From assembly GCA_003133205.1 (NCBI GenBank), contig PKWK01000187.1, forward strand, positions 1 through 23,090: a DNA stretch of 23,090 bases, read 5' to 3'. The DNA is from Granulicella sp. GTDB lineage: Bacteria > Acidobacteriota > Terriglobia > Terriglobales > Acidobacteriaceae. Below, in pieces: positions 7,849 through 15,408 of the stretch (positions are counted from its first letter, which is position 1; every line of letters starts with the position of its first letter). Below the pieces are notes generated by a model. That model was not told the origin of the DNA. It ran no database searches and saw only the letters and a program-made list of their open reading frames with translations. The position numbers were made by a program, and so were the translations under genes.

Positions 7849-9061
7849 TCACGGCTGCCCGATGGGGGTTTTGCTTTTGCGTTTGTGCCCAGCGGCCGAC
7901 GAGGCTGGGGTGTCATCCTGTTCCAGCACAGCCAATCCCTTGAGCACGGACGTCTTATCCAGATGTGCGTATCTGGCAGTAATAGAGATTGTCTTGTGTC
8001 CAGCGAGTACCTGGATGACCTTCAGGCTGACCCCGCGTTGTGCCAGACGCGAGCAGAATGTGTGACGCAGGTCGTGCCAGCGAAAGCCCTTGACCTTAGC
8101 GCCGCTCTTGGCCCTCGTCCACCAGTTCCTGTTGTCCCGGATGCCGAAGACCACGTTCTCCGGGGATTCATTGGGCTTGTCTGCCGATCTTCGCTTACGC
8201 TCCAGGGACATCTGTTCAAGAATCCGCAGCGCCCTAACCACACGCTTGGTCATGTGGACTGTACGGGCATCACCGTTCTTCGTCTTCGGCAGGTGTATTT
8301 CCTTGGCTTCAAAGACAACCCGATCCCAGGTGAGACCGTACTGCTCGCTCTCGCGCATACCCGTATCGAGGGCCACATCGAGTTCGCATATCCGGTGGAT
8401 CATGTGCTTCCGCAATTATTCATTTCGAGGACCACAAGCATCGACATCGCTCTGGAGTACCTTCCGTATCTTGGCTTCCTCCGACGGCAGAAGGTAGCGA
8501 ATTCCTGCATTGTTCACTTTGCACGGTTTCGTGTCCCGAACCGGATTGGTCGGGACCATATCCCGTTCTTTCCCATAAGCGTAGATTGAGGAGAAGACTG
8601 CACGATATCGGTTTTTTGTCGCCGGCTTGGCATCCAGATCGTGGTACCAGTCAGAGATCTCGTGGGCTTTGATGCCTGCCGCTGGTCGCTTCCCAAATGC
8701 TTCGTTGATTACACCGATGCGATGAGGCGGGTTGAGCTGGTCTTTGTATTCCTCTGGTCTGCTCTGGATCTGCTTAAGCAGGCCATACGCAGAGATCACT
8801 CAAAGGGATGCTGTCCTGAGCTTCTTTGTGTGCTGCCACTTCTGCCGATGTCAGGACGGCCTTTTTGGCGGTAGACGGGACCATGCCCTCGCCGGTGCGC
8901 TTCAGGGTTCTGGCCTTCTCCAGATAAGCGATAGCCGCGGCTCTGTCCCGACCGAATGCCTTTCGTACCTTTTTGCCGTCCTGCCAGTACCGGGCATACC
9001 ACCACCCGCTGCCGGCTTCCCGTTCGTACACGCCCTCGACCGGTGCCGCCTTTCTCGCCAT
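7849..9061 (-). pseudogene. Tyrosine recombinase (phage-type integrase), inactivated
   Basis: Three consecutive minus-strand pieces reconstruct one integrase. The N-terminal part (9061 to about 8775) has an arm-binding-like segment with GWWYARYWQDGKKVRKAFGR. The core-binding part (about 8799-8416) includes ATKNRYRAVFSSIYAYGKER. The catalytic part (8415-7849) keeps ALDTGMRESEQYGLTW (first Arg), WHDLRHTFCSRLAQRG (His-x-x-Arg), LAGHKTISITARYAHL (His and the Tyr nucleophile). Two lesions break it: a frameshift around 8780-8795, and an in-frame TAA at 8416-8418 just ahead of LRKHMIH. All catalytic residues remain, so decay is recent or the breaks are assembly errors. Tandem TGGGTCACAT repeats lie just upstream and an orphan tRNA-Arg 3' half beyond them. 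Confidence 0.85.
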
Positions 9062-9092
9062 GAGAGTCACTCTACCAGCACCGGATAACTAC

Positions 9093-9113
9093 TGGGTCAC
9101 ATTTGGGTCACAT
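9093..9113. repeat. Tandem repeat TGGGTCACAT x2, candidate integrase arm sites
   Basis: TGGGTCACAT occurs at 9093-9102 and 9104-9113, an 11-bp period, about 32 bp upstream of the integrase start. Position and phasing fit arm-type sites or an autoregulatory operator for that integrase. Inference from layout only. Confidence 0.45.
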
Positions 9114-9244
9114 GCGAGCAGTAATTCCTGCGACTCACTGCAAGCCTCTCCTGCTAACTGACTATCACAATCGCCAGTTTTTATAGGGGTTTTGTGCGCA
9201 TAAGGTGGCAGTGTGTCGCAGTGCGTCGCAGCCCCAAAATAGCA

Positions 9245-9289
9245 CTCCTAACGCGAAGGTCGCCGGTTGGACTCCGGCCCGGGCCACCA
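9245..9289 (+). other. Orphan tRNA 3' half, tRNA-Arg(CCT)-like, candidate attachment site
   Basis: The segment matches a tRNA from the anticodon loop on: CTCCTAA (anticodon CCT), 3' stem CGCGA, variable AGGTC, T-stem GCCGG/CCGGC fully paired, T-loop TTGGACT, acceptor CCGGGCC, A and CCA. The T-loop has G where C56 is invariant, and the 5' half (acceptor, D-arm, 5' anticodon stem) is absent. It sits about 180 bp upstream of the broken integrase and is the likely outer attachment end of that element. Bases 9062-9329 hold nothing else I can name besides the tandem repeat. Confidence 0.65.
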
Positions 9290-9329
9290 CTTCAAACTAC
9301 CTGCCACAACATGCTCAGTTCATGAGTTT

Positions 9330-10418
9330 CTACGCGTGGAGAGACTCCGGGGTCACCATCTTGTGAGCCACGTAGTTGTAGGGTGGAACGGTCTGCCCAC
9401 GTAAGATCGACAGGCCGAGATGGACCAGGCTCGGCCCGTAAGAACTCGCCTCGTGCGAGACCGACCCGATCAACGGAGAACCTCCGTTGCTCATCTCCGC
9501 CATCGCCTCTGCAATGCAGTCCTGCCCGACGATGACGACGTGTTTCTCGCGCTTGCGTTCGCGTACCGCATCGAGTGCGCCAAGAGCGCTGGTGTCGGTA
9601 GCGGCTGCGATCAGGATGTGACGCTCGCGCGGATGACGATCCAGAAAATCCGAGATCAGTTTGCGACTACGGTCGCGCATCCCACGTCCGTCGATTCGGA
9701 CGAAGCACTCGACCGGAAGATCGGGAATACCAGCGCGCACACCTTCGAAAGCCCCGGTGATGCGGCTCTGGACCAGGAGGCCAGCTTCGGGCAGATCGAG
9801 GCCCAGCACCCAATCCACCTTGCCTTCCCACATCTTCAGCGCGTGTGCCGAGAGCACTTCACCCGCCTCAAACCCGACCCGGTAGTTATCCACGCCGAAA
9901 TACGTGGCATGGGGATGCGGTATGTCGATCGCGATCATCGGAATCTTCGCCGCAGCGATCTTGTCCGCGATCACAGGCGCGGCTTCCTGCTCGATCTGGA
10001 ACTCAATTACGAGGTCCACACGATTTTTGACGAACTCCTCTGCATTCCGCATGGCGGTAGCGGCGTCATAGCAGTTGTCCAGGATCATCAGGTCAACGCC
10101 AACCGAGGCTGCCGCCGCAATCAGGCTTTCCGTCACCTCGACCGAGAACGGCATGTCCACGCTCTGCCCGCCAAACCCGAAGCAGAGCTTCTTGGGTCGC
10201 GATACCTGACGGTAAAGTCCGTCCGGCGACTGCGCGAGGTAGCCCCGATGCACGTAGGTCTTCAGGACGCGGTAGACGGTGGTTTTGGATATTTTGGTCT
10301 GGCGATGAATTCCTTCCAGCGTCATGGGCTGGTTTTCGGCCTGGAGGAGTTCCAGAATATCAAGTGCCTTGGACAGGACCGGGATCAGGTAGAGGCGTCG
10401 CGATTTGCGCAGAGTCAT
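9330..10418 (-). CDS. IclR-type helix-turn-helix fused to a periplasmic sugar-binding-like domain (transcription regulator)
   Basis: A 362-residue regulator. Residues about 12-65 form an IclR-like winged helix (VLSKALDILELLQAENQPMT, then RQTKISKTTVYRVLKTYVHR). From about residue 76 the protein is an RbsB/Peripla_BP_4-like fold (KKLCFGFGGQSVDMPF, FVKNRVDLVIEF, KIPMIAIDIPHPHATYFGVD, then ILIAAATDTSALGALDA and VVIVGQDCIAEAMAEM). No signal peptide is present, so the binding domain is a cytoplasmic ligand sensor, as in LacI, but with an IclR-type rather than LacI-type head. The ligand is probably a sugar (inference). It is divergent from lpxD, and a strong inverted repeat lies 24-59 bp upstream of its ATG, suggesting autoregulation. 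No clear ribosome-binding site is seen. Confidence 0.85.
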   Translation of the reverse strand: MTLRKSRRLYLIPVLSKALDILELLQAENQPMTLEGIHRQTKISKTTVYRVLKTYVHRGYLAQSPDGLYRQVSRPKKLCFGFGGQSVDMPFSVEVTESLIAAAASVGVDLMILDNCYDAATAMRNAEEFVKNRVDLVIEFQIEQEAAPVIADKIAAAKIPMIAIDIPHPHATYFGVDNYRVGFEAGEVLSAHALKMWEGKVDWVLGLDLPEAGLLVQSRITGAFEGVRAGIPDLPVECFVRIDGRGMRDRSRKLISDFLDRHPRERHILIAAATDTSALGALDAVRERKREKHVVIVGQDCIAEAMAEMSNGGSPLIGSVSHEASSYGPSLVHLGLSILRGQTVPPYNYVAHKMVTPESLHA

Positions 10419-10441
10419 AAGGATTTACCAAGGTTCGAAAG

Positions 10442-10477
10442 CCATTATGCGACATCGGGGCGATGTTTCGCTAATGG
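10442..10477. promoter_or_regulatory. Inverted repeat upstream of the IclR/RbsB-type regulator, candidate operator
   Basis: CCATTA at 10442-10447 pairs with TAATGG at 10472-10477; inside these, GCGA and CATCG on the left match CGATG and TCGC on the right with one- or two-base offsets, around a short GGG centre. The repeat lies between two divergent genes and close to the regulator start. A ten-base copy of one arm, ATTAGCGAAA, recurs at 10623-10632 over the first codons of lpxD. Confidence 0.55.
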
Positions 10478-10613
10478 AATCTGGAAAAAACAGTATTTAT
10501 TTTTGTTCAGACTACCAGTTTCCGTATCCAGCCGCCTCCAGTCAGAGGCCAAGGGCCGAATCTGCGCGTTCCAGGCACAAGTGTGCCATCCTAAGTAGTG
10601 CAAGGGAGAGCCG

Positions 10614-11597
10614 TTGGCAGCTATTAGCGAAATCACGGAACTCGTCGGCGCACCCACCCTGCCCGCCGCCTACGAGATCCTCCGTGTCTCGAGCATTGAA
10701 GCCGCCACACCCGTCGCACTCGTCTTCGCCACCGATGCTGCCACTTTAGCGGCGGCGCTCAATTCTCCCGCCGGCGCCATCCTCACACGCCCCGCGCTGC
10801 TTGTTCCCGGCGACTCAGCACCCGGCATCGATCCTTCGGATCCTCGTCTGCTCCCGGTCGCCGACCCTCGCTACGCCTTCGCTCTCGCCGCGCATTTCCT
10901 GCGCTCCCGCGAACAAGCAGATCAAGACTCCGGTGAATCGGTCGCGCGTGGCTCCGCGCCCAGCGTTCATCCCACGGCTGTTCTTGGCACAGGCGTGCAA
11001 CTTGGCCGGCGCACCAGCATCGGTCCCCACGTTGTCCTTGGCGACGGCGTCATTCTCGGCGATGACTGCGAAGTCCTGGCGAACGTGACCATCTACTCCG
11101 GAACCGTCCTTGGTGACCGCGTTGTCGTCCAGGCTGGCGTTGTGCTTGGATCCACTGGCTTCGGCTATGCGCGCAACTCTGCCACCGGCGAATACCTCGC
11201 CTTCCCGCAGCAGGGCACGCTGGTGATCGCGGACGATGTGGAGATAGGCGCTAACACCACCATCGACCGTGGAGCGCTTGGCGAGACGCGCATCGGCGCG
11301 GGAACGAAGATCGACAACCTCGTCCACATCGCCCACAACTGCATTCTGGGCCGCAATGTCATCATCGCCGCCCAGACCGGAATCTCTGGCTCCAGCATCA
11401 TCGAAGACGGCGCCATTCTAGGTGGCCAGGTCGGTCTTGGGGAGCATGCCCACGTGGGCCCAGGCGTCATCCTTGGTGGCGGCGCAGGCGTTCTCAGCCA
11501 CAAGAAAGTTCGCGGCCCCGGCGAGGTCTTCTGGGGCAGACCCGCGCGGCCGTTGAAACAATATCTCCGCGACCTCGCCCGCCTTAGCCGCCGGTAA
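10614..11597 (+). CDS. lpxD: UDP-3-O-(3-hydroxyacyl)glucosamine N-acyltransferase LpxD
   Basis: Adds the second 3-hydroxyacyl chain from acyl-ACP to UDP-3-O-acylglucosamine in lipid A synthesis; cytoplasmic trimer. It has 327 residues, close to the usual 340. The N-terminal uridine-binding domain (about 1-110) is followed by a left-handed beta-helix of hexapeptide repeats (about 115-280, for example [20 protein letters not shown]) with the family motif STGFGYA and the active-site stretch [14 protein letters not shown], where His241 corresponds to the catalytic base. The start is a TTG at 10614 preceded at five bases by GGGAG. The gene is followed after 12 bases by a P-loop gene. It is not in an lpxD-fabZ-lpxA cluster, so it may be a second or relocated copy. 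Confidence 0.9.
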   Translation: MAAISEITELVGAPTLPAAYEILRVSSIEAATPVALVFATDAATLAAALNSPAGAILTRPALLVPGDSAPGIDPSDPRLLPVADPRYAFALAAHFLRSREQADQDSGESVARGSAPSVHPTAVLGTGVQLGRRTSIGPHVVLGDGVILGDDCEVLANVTIYSGTVLGDRVVVQAGVVLGSTGFGYARNSATGEYLAFPQQGTLVIADDVEIGANTTIDRGALGETRIGAGTKIDNLVHIAHNCILGRNVIIAAQTGISGSSIIEDGAILGGQVGLGEHAHVGPGVILGGGAGVLSHKKVRGPGEVFWGRPARPLKQYLRDLARLSRR

Positions 11598-11609
11598 CGT
11601 CGAGGGAAC

Positions 11610-12248
11610 ATGGCCATCGTTGTCATCGGCGGACACTCGCGGAACATCGGCAAGACCAGCGTCGTCTGCGCACTGATCGCCGCCATGCCTGAGCGCTGCT
11701 GGACCGCCATCAAGATCACACAATGCAAGCACGACGTGGCCCAAGGCGAGGCCTGTGATTGCGAATTTGCAGACCAATCCGTTGCAATCTCTGAAGAGCA
11801 CGACGCAACTGCCGGTACGGACTCATCCCGCTATCTCGCGGCCGGTGCCGTGCGATCGCTCTGGGTGCGAACACGGGGGGGGCAACTCGCAGAAGCCATG
11901 CCACGCATCCGCGCCGAGATCGCCCGCGCCAACAGCGTCATCCTCGAGTCGAACAGCGTTCTCGGGTTCCTCAAGCCGGACTTGTATGCGAGTGTTTTGG
12001 ACGCGCAGGTGAGCGACTTCAAGGCCTCGGCTCTCCAGCATCTCGATCGCGCTGACGCAATCCTTCTGCCGGCTTCGCTGATCGAGTCCAAGTGGACTGG
12101 CGCCTCGCTCAATCTGATCGAGCGAATCCCGAAGTTCAGGATCATGCCGCCAAGCTATTGTTCAGACGAGTTTGCGTCCTTTGTTGCGCAGAAACTCGGC
12201 AAAGACATCTCCGCGTTACGCGAATTCGAAGCAGCGCGATTGGGCTAG
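11610..12248 (+). CDS. SIMIBI-type P-loop NTPase, MobB/BioD-like, unknown role
   Basis: A 212-residue protein starting MAIVVIGGHSRNIGKTS. The loop from Gly8 to Lys15 has five residues between the first Gly and GKT, as in dethiobiotin synthetase/CobQ-type P-loops, and the order of motifs (AIKITQCKH, then GTDSSRYLAAGAVRSLWVRT, then SVILESNSVLG) resembles MobB, the GTP-binding partner in molybdenum-cofactor nucleotide attachment. No other molybdenum gene is nearby. ATG at 11610 has GAGGG just upstream, and the 12-base gap to lpxD suggests cotranscription. Its stop is nine bases from that of a convergent lipoprotein gene. Function unknown; a nucleotide-dependent metabolic enzyme is the best guess. 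Confidence 0.65.
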   Translation: MAIVVIGGHSRNIGKTSVVCALIAAMPERCWTAIKITQCKHDVAQGEACDCEFADQSVAISEEHDATAGTDSSRYLAAGAVRSLWVRTRGGQLAEAMPRIRAEIARANSVILESNSVLGFLKPDLYASVLDAQVSDFKASALQHLDRADAILLPASLIESKWTGASLNLIERIPKFRIMPPSYCSDEFASFVAQKLGKDISALREFEAARLG

Positions 12249-12257
12249 GAAGCCGAC

Positions 12258-13847
12258 TCAGTTCGCGTCGTCGGTCAGTGCGTCCATGTAGGCAACATCG
12301 AGCGCTGTGCCCTGGACCGTGACGTACTGATTGTCGATCTCGGACCCGTCGACTGTGCTGAAGATGTGCACTTGCCCGCCGTATGCGGTGTAGACCTTGT
12401 TGTAGTTCTGCACCCAGCACAGGCCGGTGAGGCTGCCGTAGTAGTACTGGTTGTTGTTCTGGTTGGGGTAGGGCACCACTGCGGTCGCTGAGCCCGGCGT
12501 GACGTTCGGGAGAACCTGCGGAGACAGTGTCGTCCCGCCCAGTACAACCCTGGTCAGGCAGTTGTAGTTCTGCCCGAGCTTGGCGCGTTCGCCCGTCGCG
12601 CAGTATTGCGACCCGATCCACAACGTGTTGTTGTCCGCAAACAACATCTTGGAATGGCTGCCATCGGAGATGGAGTACTTGCCAGTGATGGTGTTCGTTG
12701 CCTGGTTTATGGTGGACAAGAAGCCCGCAAACAGACCGTCCGCTTGCAGTTGTTGGCCCGCCAGGTAGAGCGTCGTGCCATCGGAGAGCGCTGCGGTGAC
12801 GCCGCCAGGTACGAGCACATTGGCGATCATCGGGTTAGGCTGTACCGGCGACGAGGGGATGACGTTGTTGTTCAACGCTCCCTGTTGCAGCAGCGTAACG
12901 CTCGCTGTCTTGCCGCCGCACTCCGGTCCGCAGTTCAGGATATAGGCGGTCGTGCCATCGAGCGAAAAGTAAACGCCTGTGGGTTCGTCGTACGTCCCGG
13001 GTACGGAAACCGCACAGTAGACGGGAAGCAAAGTTGGTTGGCAGTCAGCGGAGCCAGTTGCCGCAATCGCCGCCTGTTGGGTCGGGTACTGACTCTGGTT
13101 CAACTTGAAAATCCGGTAAAGCACATTGGAGTTGCGCACCATCGCGAGCGCAACCGTGTCTCCCTTATTCACCGCGACCTTGTACACATTCGGGATGTTT
13201 AGTCCGTAGCTTCCTCCCGTCAAGTTGTCGATGACTTCCAGAACCCCGGCAGCCTCTTCGGCGCCGTAGAAGCGACTGAATGTTGGAGGCACTGCGACTG
13301 AACTCGATCCGGACTCGAAGGTGCCGACCGAGCCTGAGGATGCTTCACTCGAATAGTTGATGTTCGTCAGGCTTCCATCGCTATTCGAATAGACATAGCC
13401 GCGCAACTCGGACGGAAAACTAAGAATGGTGCCGGGAAATCCCGATGAATATCCGCTGATCGAAAAGCCTGGGATGGTGTCTTCGATGTTGCTGCGTATG
13501 TCGCGCAGCGCATCGACAATCTGCAGGCTGCCTGAGCTGCCGTTCGCGGACACACCGATCATCACGCGCTGGGCGAGCTTGCTGGGTGGCACGGGACGGC
13601 CCGCATAGTTGTACTCAGGAAACTTGTAGTAGTAGTAGGCCGCGGAGTGGCAGGAGCTTAGTCCGAGCGAGGTCAGTGCAAGCAGAAGCCCGCAGATCAA
13701 CTTGAACCCGACGCCATCGCGTTGCAGCGGTTTGTCCGGTGTCGATGGGGCTTGAATCAAGGGAGTTTCCGACAACGAGTTGGAAAACGACTGGGTGCTG
13801 GACCCGCGGACAAAGAGACTACGATTCTTCAACGTGGACAACTCCAA
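12258..13847 (-). CDS. Large hypothetical lipoprotein, possibly beta-propeller
   Basis: A 529-residue protein with a hydrophobic segment (about 48-66, FKLICGLLLALTSLGLSSC) ending in a lipobox LSSC, followed by a Tyr-rich stretch (AAYYYYKFPEYNYAG). The rest is rich in Gly/Ser/Thr and has recurring short strands such as TGVYFSLDGTTAYILNCGPE and KVYTAYGGQVHIFSTVDGSE, which look like YVTN/NHL-type beta-propeller blades. Seven Cys residues lie downstream of the lipobox, some likely paired (CQPTLLPVYC, CGPEC). The 47-residue stretch before the signal is unusually long; a later start such as the in-frame TTG codons near residue 25 is possible. It is transcribed alone, convergent with the P-loop gene. 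No function can be assigned. Confidence 0.7.
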   Translation of the reverse strand: MELSTLKNRSLFVRGSSTQSFSNSLSETPLIQAPSTPDKPLQRDGVGFKLICGLLLALTSLGLSSCHSAAYYYYKFPEYNYAGRPVPPSKLAQRVMIGVSANGSSGSLQIVDALRDIRSNIEDTIPGFSISGYSSGFPGTILSFPSELRGYVYSNSDGSLTNINYSSEASSGSVGTFESGSSSVAVPPTFSRFYGAEEAAGVLEVIDNLTGGSYGLNIPNVYKVAVNKGDTVALAMVRNSNVLYRIFKLNQSQYPTQQAAIAATGSADCQPTLLPVYCAVSVPGTYDEPTGVYFSLDGTTAYILNCGPECGGKTASVTLLQQGALNNNVIPSSPVQPNPMIANVLVPGGVTAALSDGTTLYLAGQQLQADGLFAGFLSTINQATNTITGKYSISDGSHSKMLFADNNTLWIGSQYCATGERAKLGQNYNCLTRVVLGGTTLSPQVLPNVTPGSATAVVPYPNQNNNQYYYGSLTGLCWVQNYNKVYTAYGGQVHIFSTVDGSEIDNQYVTVQGTALDVAYMDALTDDAN

Positions 13848-13987
13848 CCTTCGTCGTGCAAAGGGATTTTGCCTGGGCTTACCCTCTTACTATACCAAAG
13901 GAAGAGCACTCGTAAGGTCGCCGCGCGGCGTTTGGTGGTGAGGTTCGCGGCGGCTTAACATGGATCAATCCGTTTCAGGGACATGCA

Positions 13988-14658
13988 ATGGCAGGTGCGG
14001 CATTGAGTATGACGGAGACAACGATAGAACCTGCGACAGACAGCGCGCTAGACAGGCTCTTTGCAGGCGGCGTGGTGCTGTGCGATGGCGCGATGGGGAC
14101 CATGCTCTACGATCGCGGCATCTCTCTCAACCTATGCTATGACGAACTCAATCTCTCGCAGCCGCAGACCATTGCCTCCGTCCACGCTGAGTATCTGCGG
14201 GCCGGCGCGGAGATTGTCGAGACCAACACCTTCGGCGGCAATGCTTATCGGCTCGAGCGCTACGGCCTTCGCGACAAGGTCAGGGAGATCAATCTTGCTG
14301 GCGTGCGCATCGTGCGCCAGTGGGTTGCGCAGATTGCGGAAGAACGGGCTGCGGAAGCCTGCGTTGCAGGAGCGATCGGCCCGCTGGGCGTCCAACTCGA
14401 CAAGATCGGCCTGGACGAGGCGCGGGCTGCCTTCGCGGAGCAGATACGCGCGCTCGTCGAGGGCGGTCCGGGTGTTGGGGTGGACCTCCTCACGAGGGCC
14501 GCAACGTCTACTCGGTCTCGCCCGAGGACATGGCCAGCTTCGCGGGCAGGTTCATCCGGGCTGGAGCGAACCTGATTGGCGGTTGCTGCGGGACTACGCC
14601 GAGCCACACGCGCGCGCTGAGGTCGGCGATGCGTGCATTGCTGGCGCAGGGTAGCTGA
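13988..14658 (+). pseudogene. Homocysteine S-methyltransferase (BHMT/MetH N-domain) remnant with internal deletion
   Basis: The first part (13988 to about 14491) encodes a classic homocysteine methyltransferase start: VVLCDGAMGTMLYDRGISLN, CYDELNLSQPQTI, EIVETNTFGGNAYRLERYGL and AGAIGPLGVQLDKIG, ending near VDLL. At about 14491-14494 it joins, out of frame, the domain's end: EGRNVYSVSPEDMASFAGRF, then IRAGANLIGGCCGTTPSHTR and a TGA stop. About 100 residues between VDLL and EGRNVY are missing, including the first zinc-binding Cys region (the family GxNC motif); the final CC pair remains. Many acidobacterial relatives continue into a methylenetetrahydrofolate reductase domain, which is absent here. 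Methionine synthesis from this copy is very unlikely. ATG 13988 has AGGGA upstream. Confidence 0.8.
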
Positions 14659-14716
14659 CCAGCGGGCACAGTTGCTCAGTTGGCGTTCCACCATTGCGGC
14701 GACCCCCCTCCCCTCG

Positions 14717-14782
14717 GGTATATACCAATGAATACAGAAACTAAAGGCGTTATAAGTTGGTATATACCGATTGATATATACT
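14717..14782. promoter_or_regulatory. Three palindromes of the GGTATATACC type
   Basis: Perfect palindrome GGTATATACC occurs at 14717-14726 and 14759-14768 (42 bp apart, four helical turns) and a relative, GATATATACT, at 14773-14782. The first is followed by AA and the second preceded by TT, so the two also form an inverted repeat. The layout resembles an operator array. AT-rich cores also offer a -10-like TATATACT at the last copy. No regulator gene is adjacent. Confidence 0.4.
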
Positions 14783-14870
14783 AAATGCAGTTTGTTGCCG
14801 TCAGCTTTCCTTGCCTGGCGGCTGGATTAAATGCAAATGCCCGGCTGCGTGCCGGGCCTTCTTTGTTTTG
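14783..14870 (+). ncRNA. Candidate small RNA with two hairpins and terminator
   Basis: Between the palindrome array and a terminator there is no gene, but a hairpin GCCGTCAG (14797-14804) pairs with CTGGCGGC (14815-14822) through eight pairs including one G-U, with a ten-base loop, followed 16 bases later by a GC-rich terminator hairpin. A promoter-like TATATACT lies just upstream. Length would be about 85 bases. It matches no RNA family I recognise and could simply be the terminator of a lost gene. Confidence 0.25.
14839..14870 (+). terminator. Intrinsic terminator
   Basis: GCCCGGC (14839-14845), loop TGCGT, GCCGGGC (14851-14857), then CTTCTTTGTTTT: a perfect seven-pair stem with a T-rich tail on the plus strand. 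It lies 180 bases past the broken methyltransferase gene. Bases 14871-15093 show only the AT-rich leader of xseB. Confidence 0.75.
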
Positions 14871-15093
14871 ATCTCTAATTAAATTGTACGCCCTGGAGCA
14901 TAACTAGTATGCCAACTATTTTTTCTGGCTAAGTTATTGTTGTTTAGTGGGTTAGAAGAAAAACTGTGAGTCCAGGGGCTTGACATGCGATTTTGCTGAG
15001 GTTTTTGGCAAAAGTATTTTGCGACCTTTGTGGAATGGCTGAAGTTGTAGAGGATTCGGGTAGACTTTGGGAGACTGAGGAACGAGGGCAGCG

Positions 15094-15354
15094 ATGGCTG
15101 GTTTTGAGAAGCATCTGACGCAATTGGAGACGGTGGTGGAACGACTGGAGAAGGGCGACCTGACGCTCGACGAGTCGGTGCGGCTGTTTGAGGAGGGGAT
15201 GAAGCTTTCGCAGGCCTGCAAGGAGGAGTTGGAGCAGGCAGAGGGGCGAATCCAGGTGCTGGTGGAAGGCAAGGGCGGGAAGATGCAGGTGGCGGAGATG
15301 GAGGTGGAGGAGGACGAAGAGATTGAGGTGGGTGAGGGTGAGGACGAGGAGTAG
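15094..15354 (+). CDS. xseB: Exodeoxyribonuclease VII small subunit
   Basis: An 86-residue small subunit of exonuclease VII, which with XseA degrades single-stranded DNA from both ends. The family signature is clear: FEKHLTQLETVVERLEKGDL, TLDESVRLFEEGMKLSQACK and EELEQAEGRIQVLVEG, forming the two-helix subunit. The last 24 residues are an acidic tail (EMEVEEDEEIEVGEGEDEE), longer and more acidic than in the standard 70-80-residue protein. ATG 15094 is preceded by GAGGG at six bases. No xseA is in the window. A nucleotidyltransferase gene follows on the same strand. Confidence 0.9.
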   Translation: MAGFEKHLTQLETVVERLEKGDLTLDESVRLFEEGMKLSQACKEELEQAEGRIQVLVEGKGGKMQVAEMEVEEDEEIEVGEGEDEE

Positions 15355-15408
15355 GGTTCACTGGGGGCTGCGTAACGGGCAAGAGTGTTTCGGTTCGGGT
15401 GGATTGCG

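Noticed and set aside
7762..8589. Plus-strand open frame of 275 codons
   Set aside because: Opposite the integrase pseudogene; no recognisable motif, while the minus strand carries all integrase residues.
9420..10598. Plus-strand open frame of 392 codons
   Set aside because: Antisense to the IclR/RbsB-type regulator, whose conserved motifs prove the minus strand is coding.
14879..15382. Pro/His-rich minus-strand open frame
   Set aside because: Mirror of xseB; the proline and histidine bias comes from its Glu/Val-rich codons.
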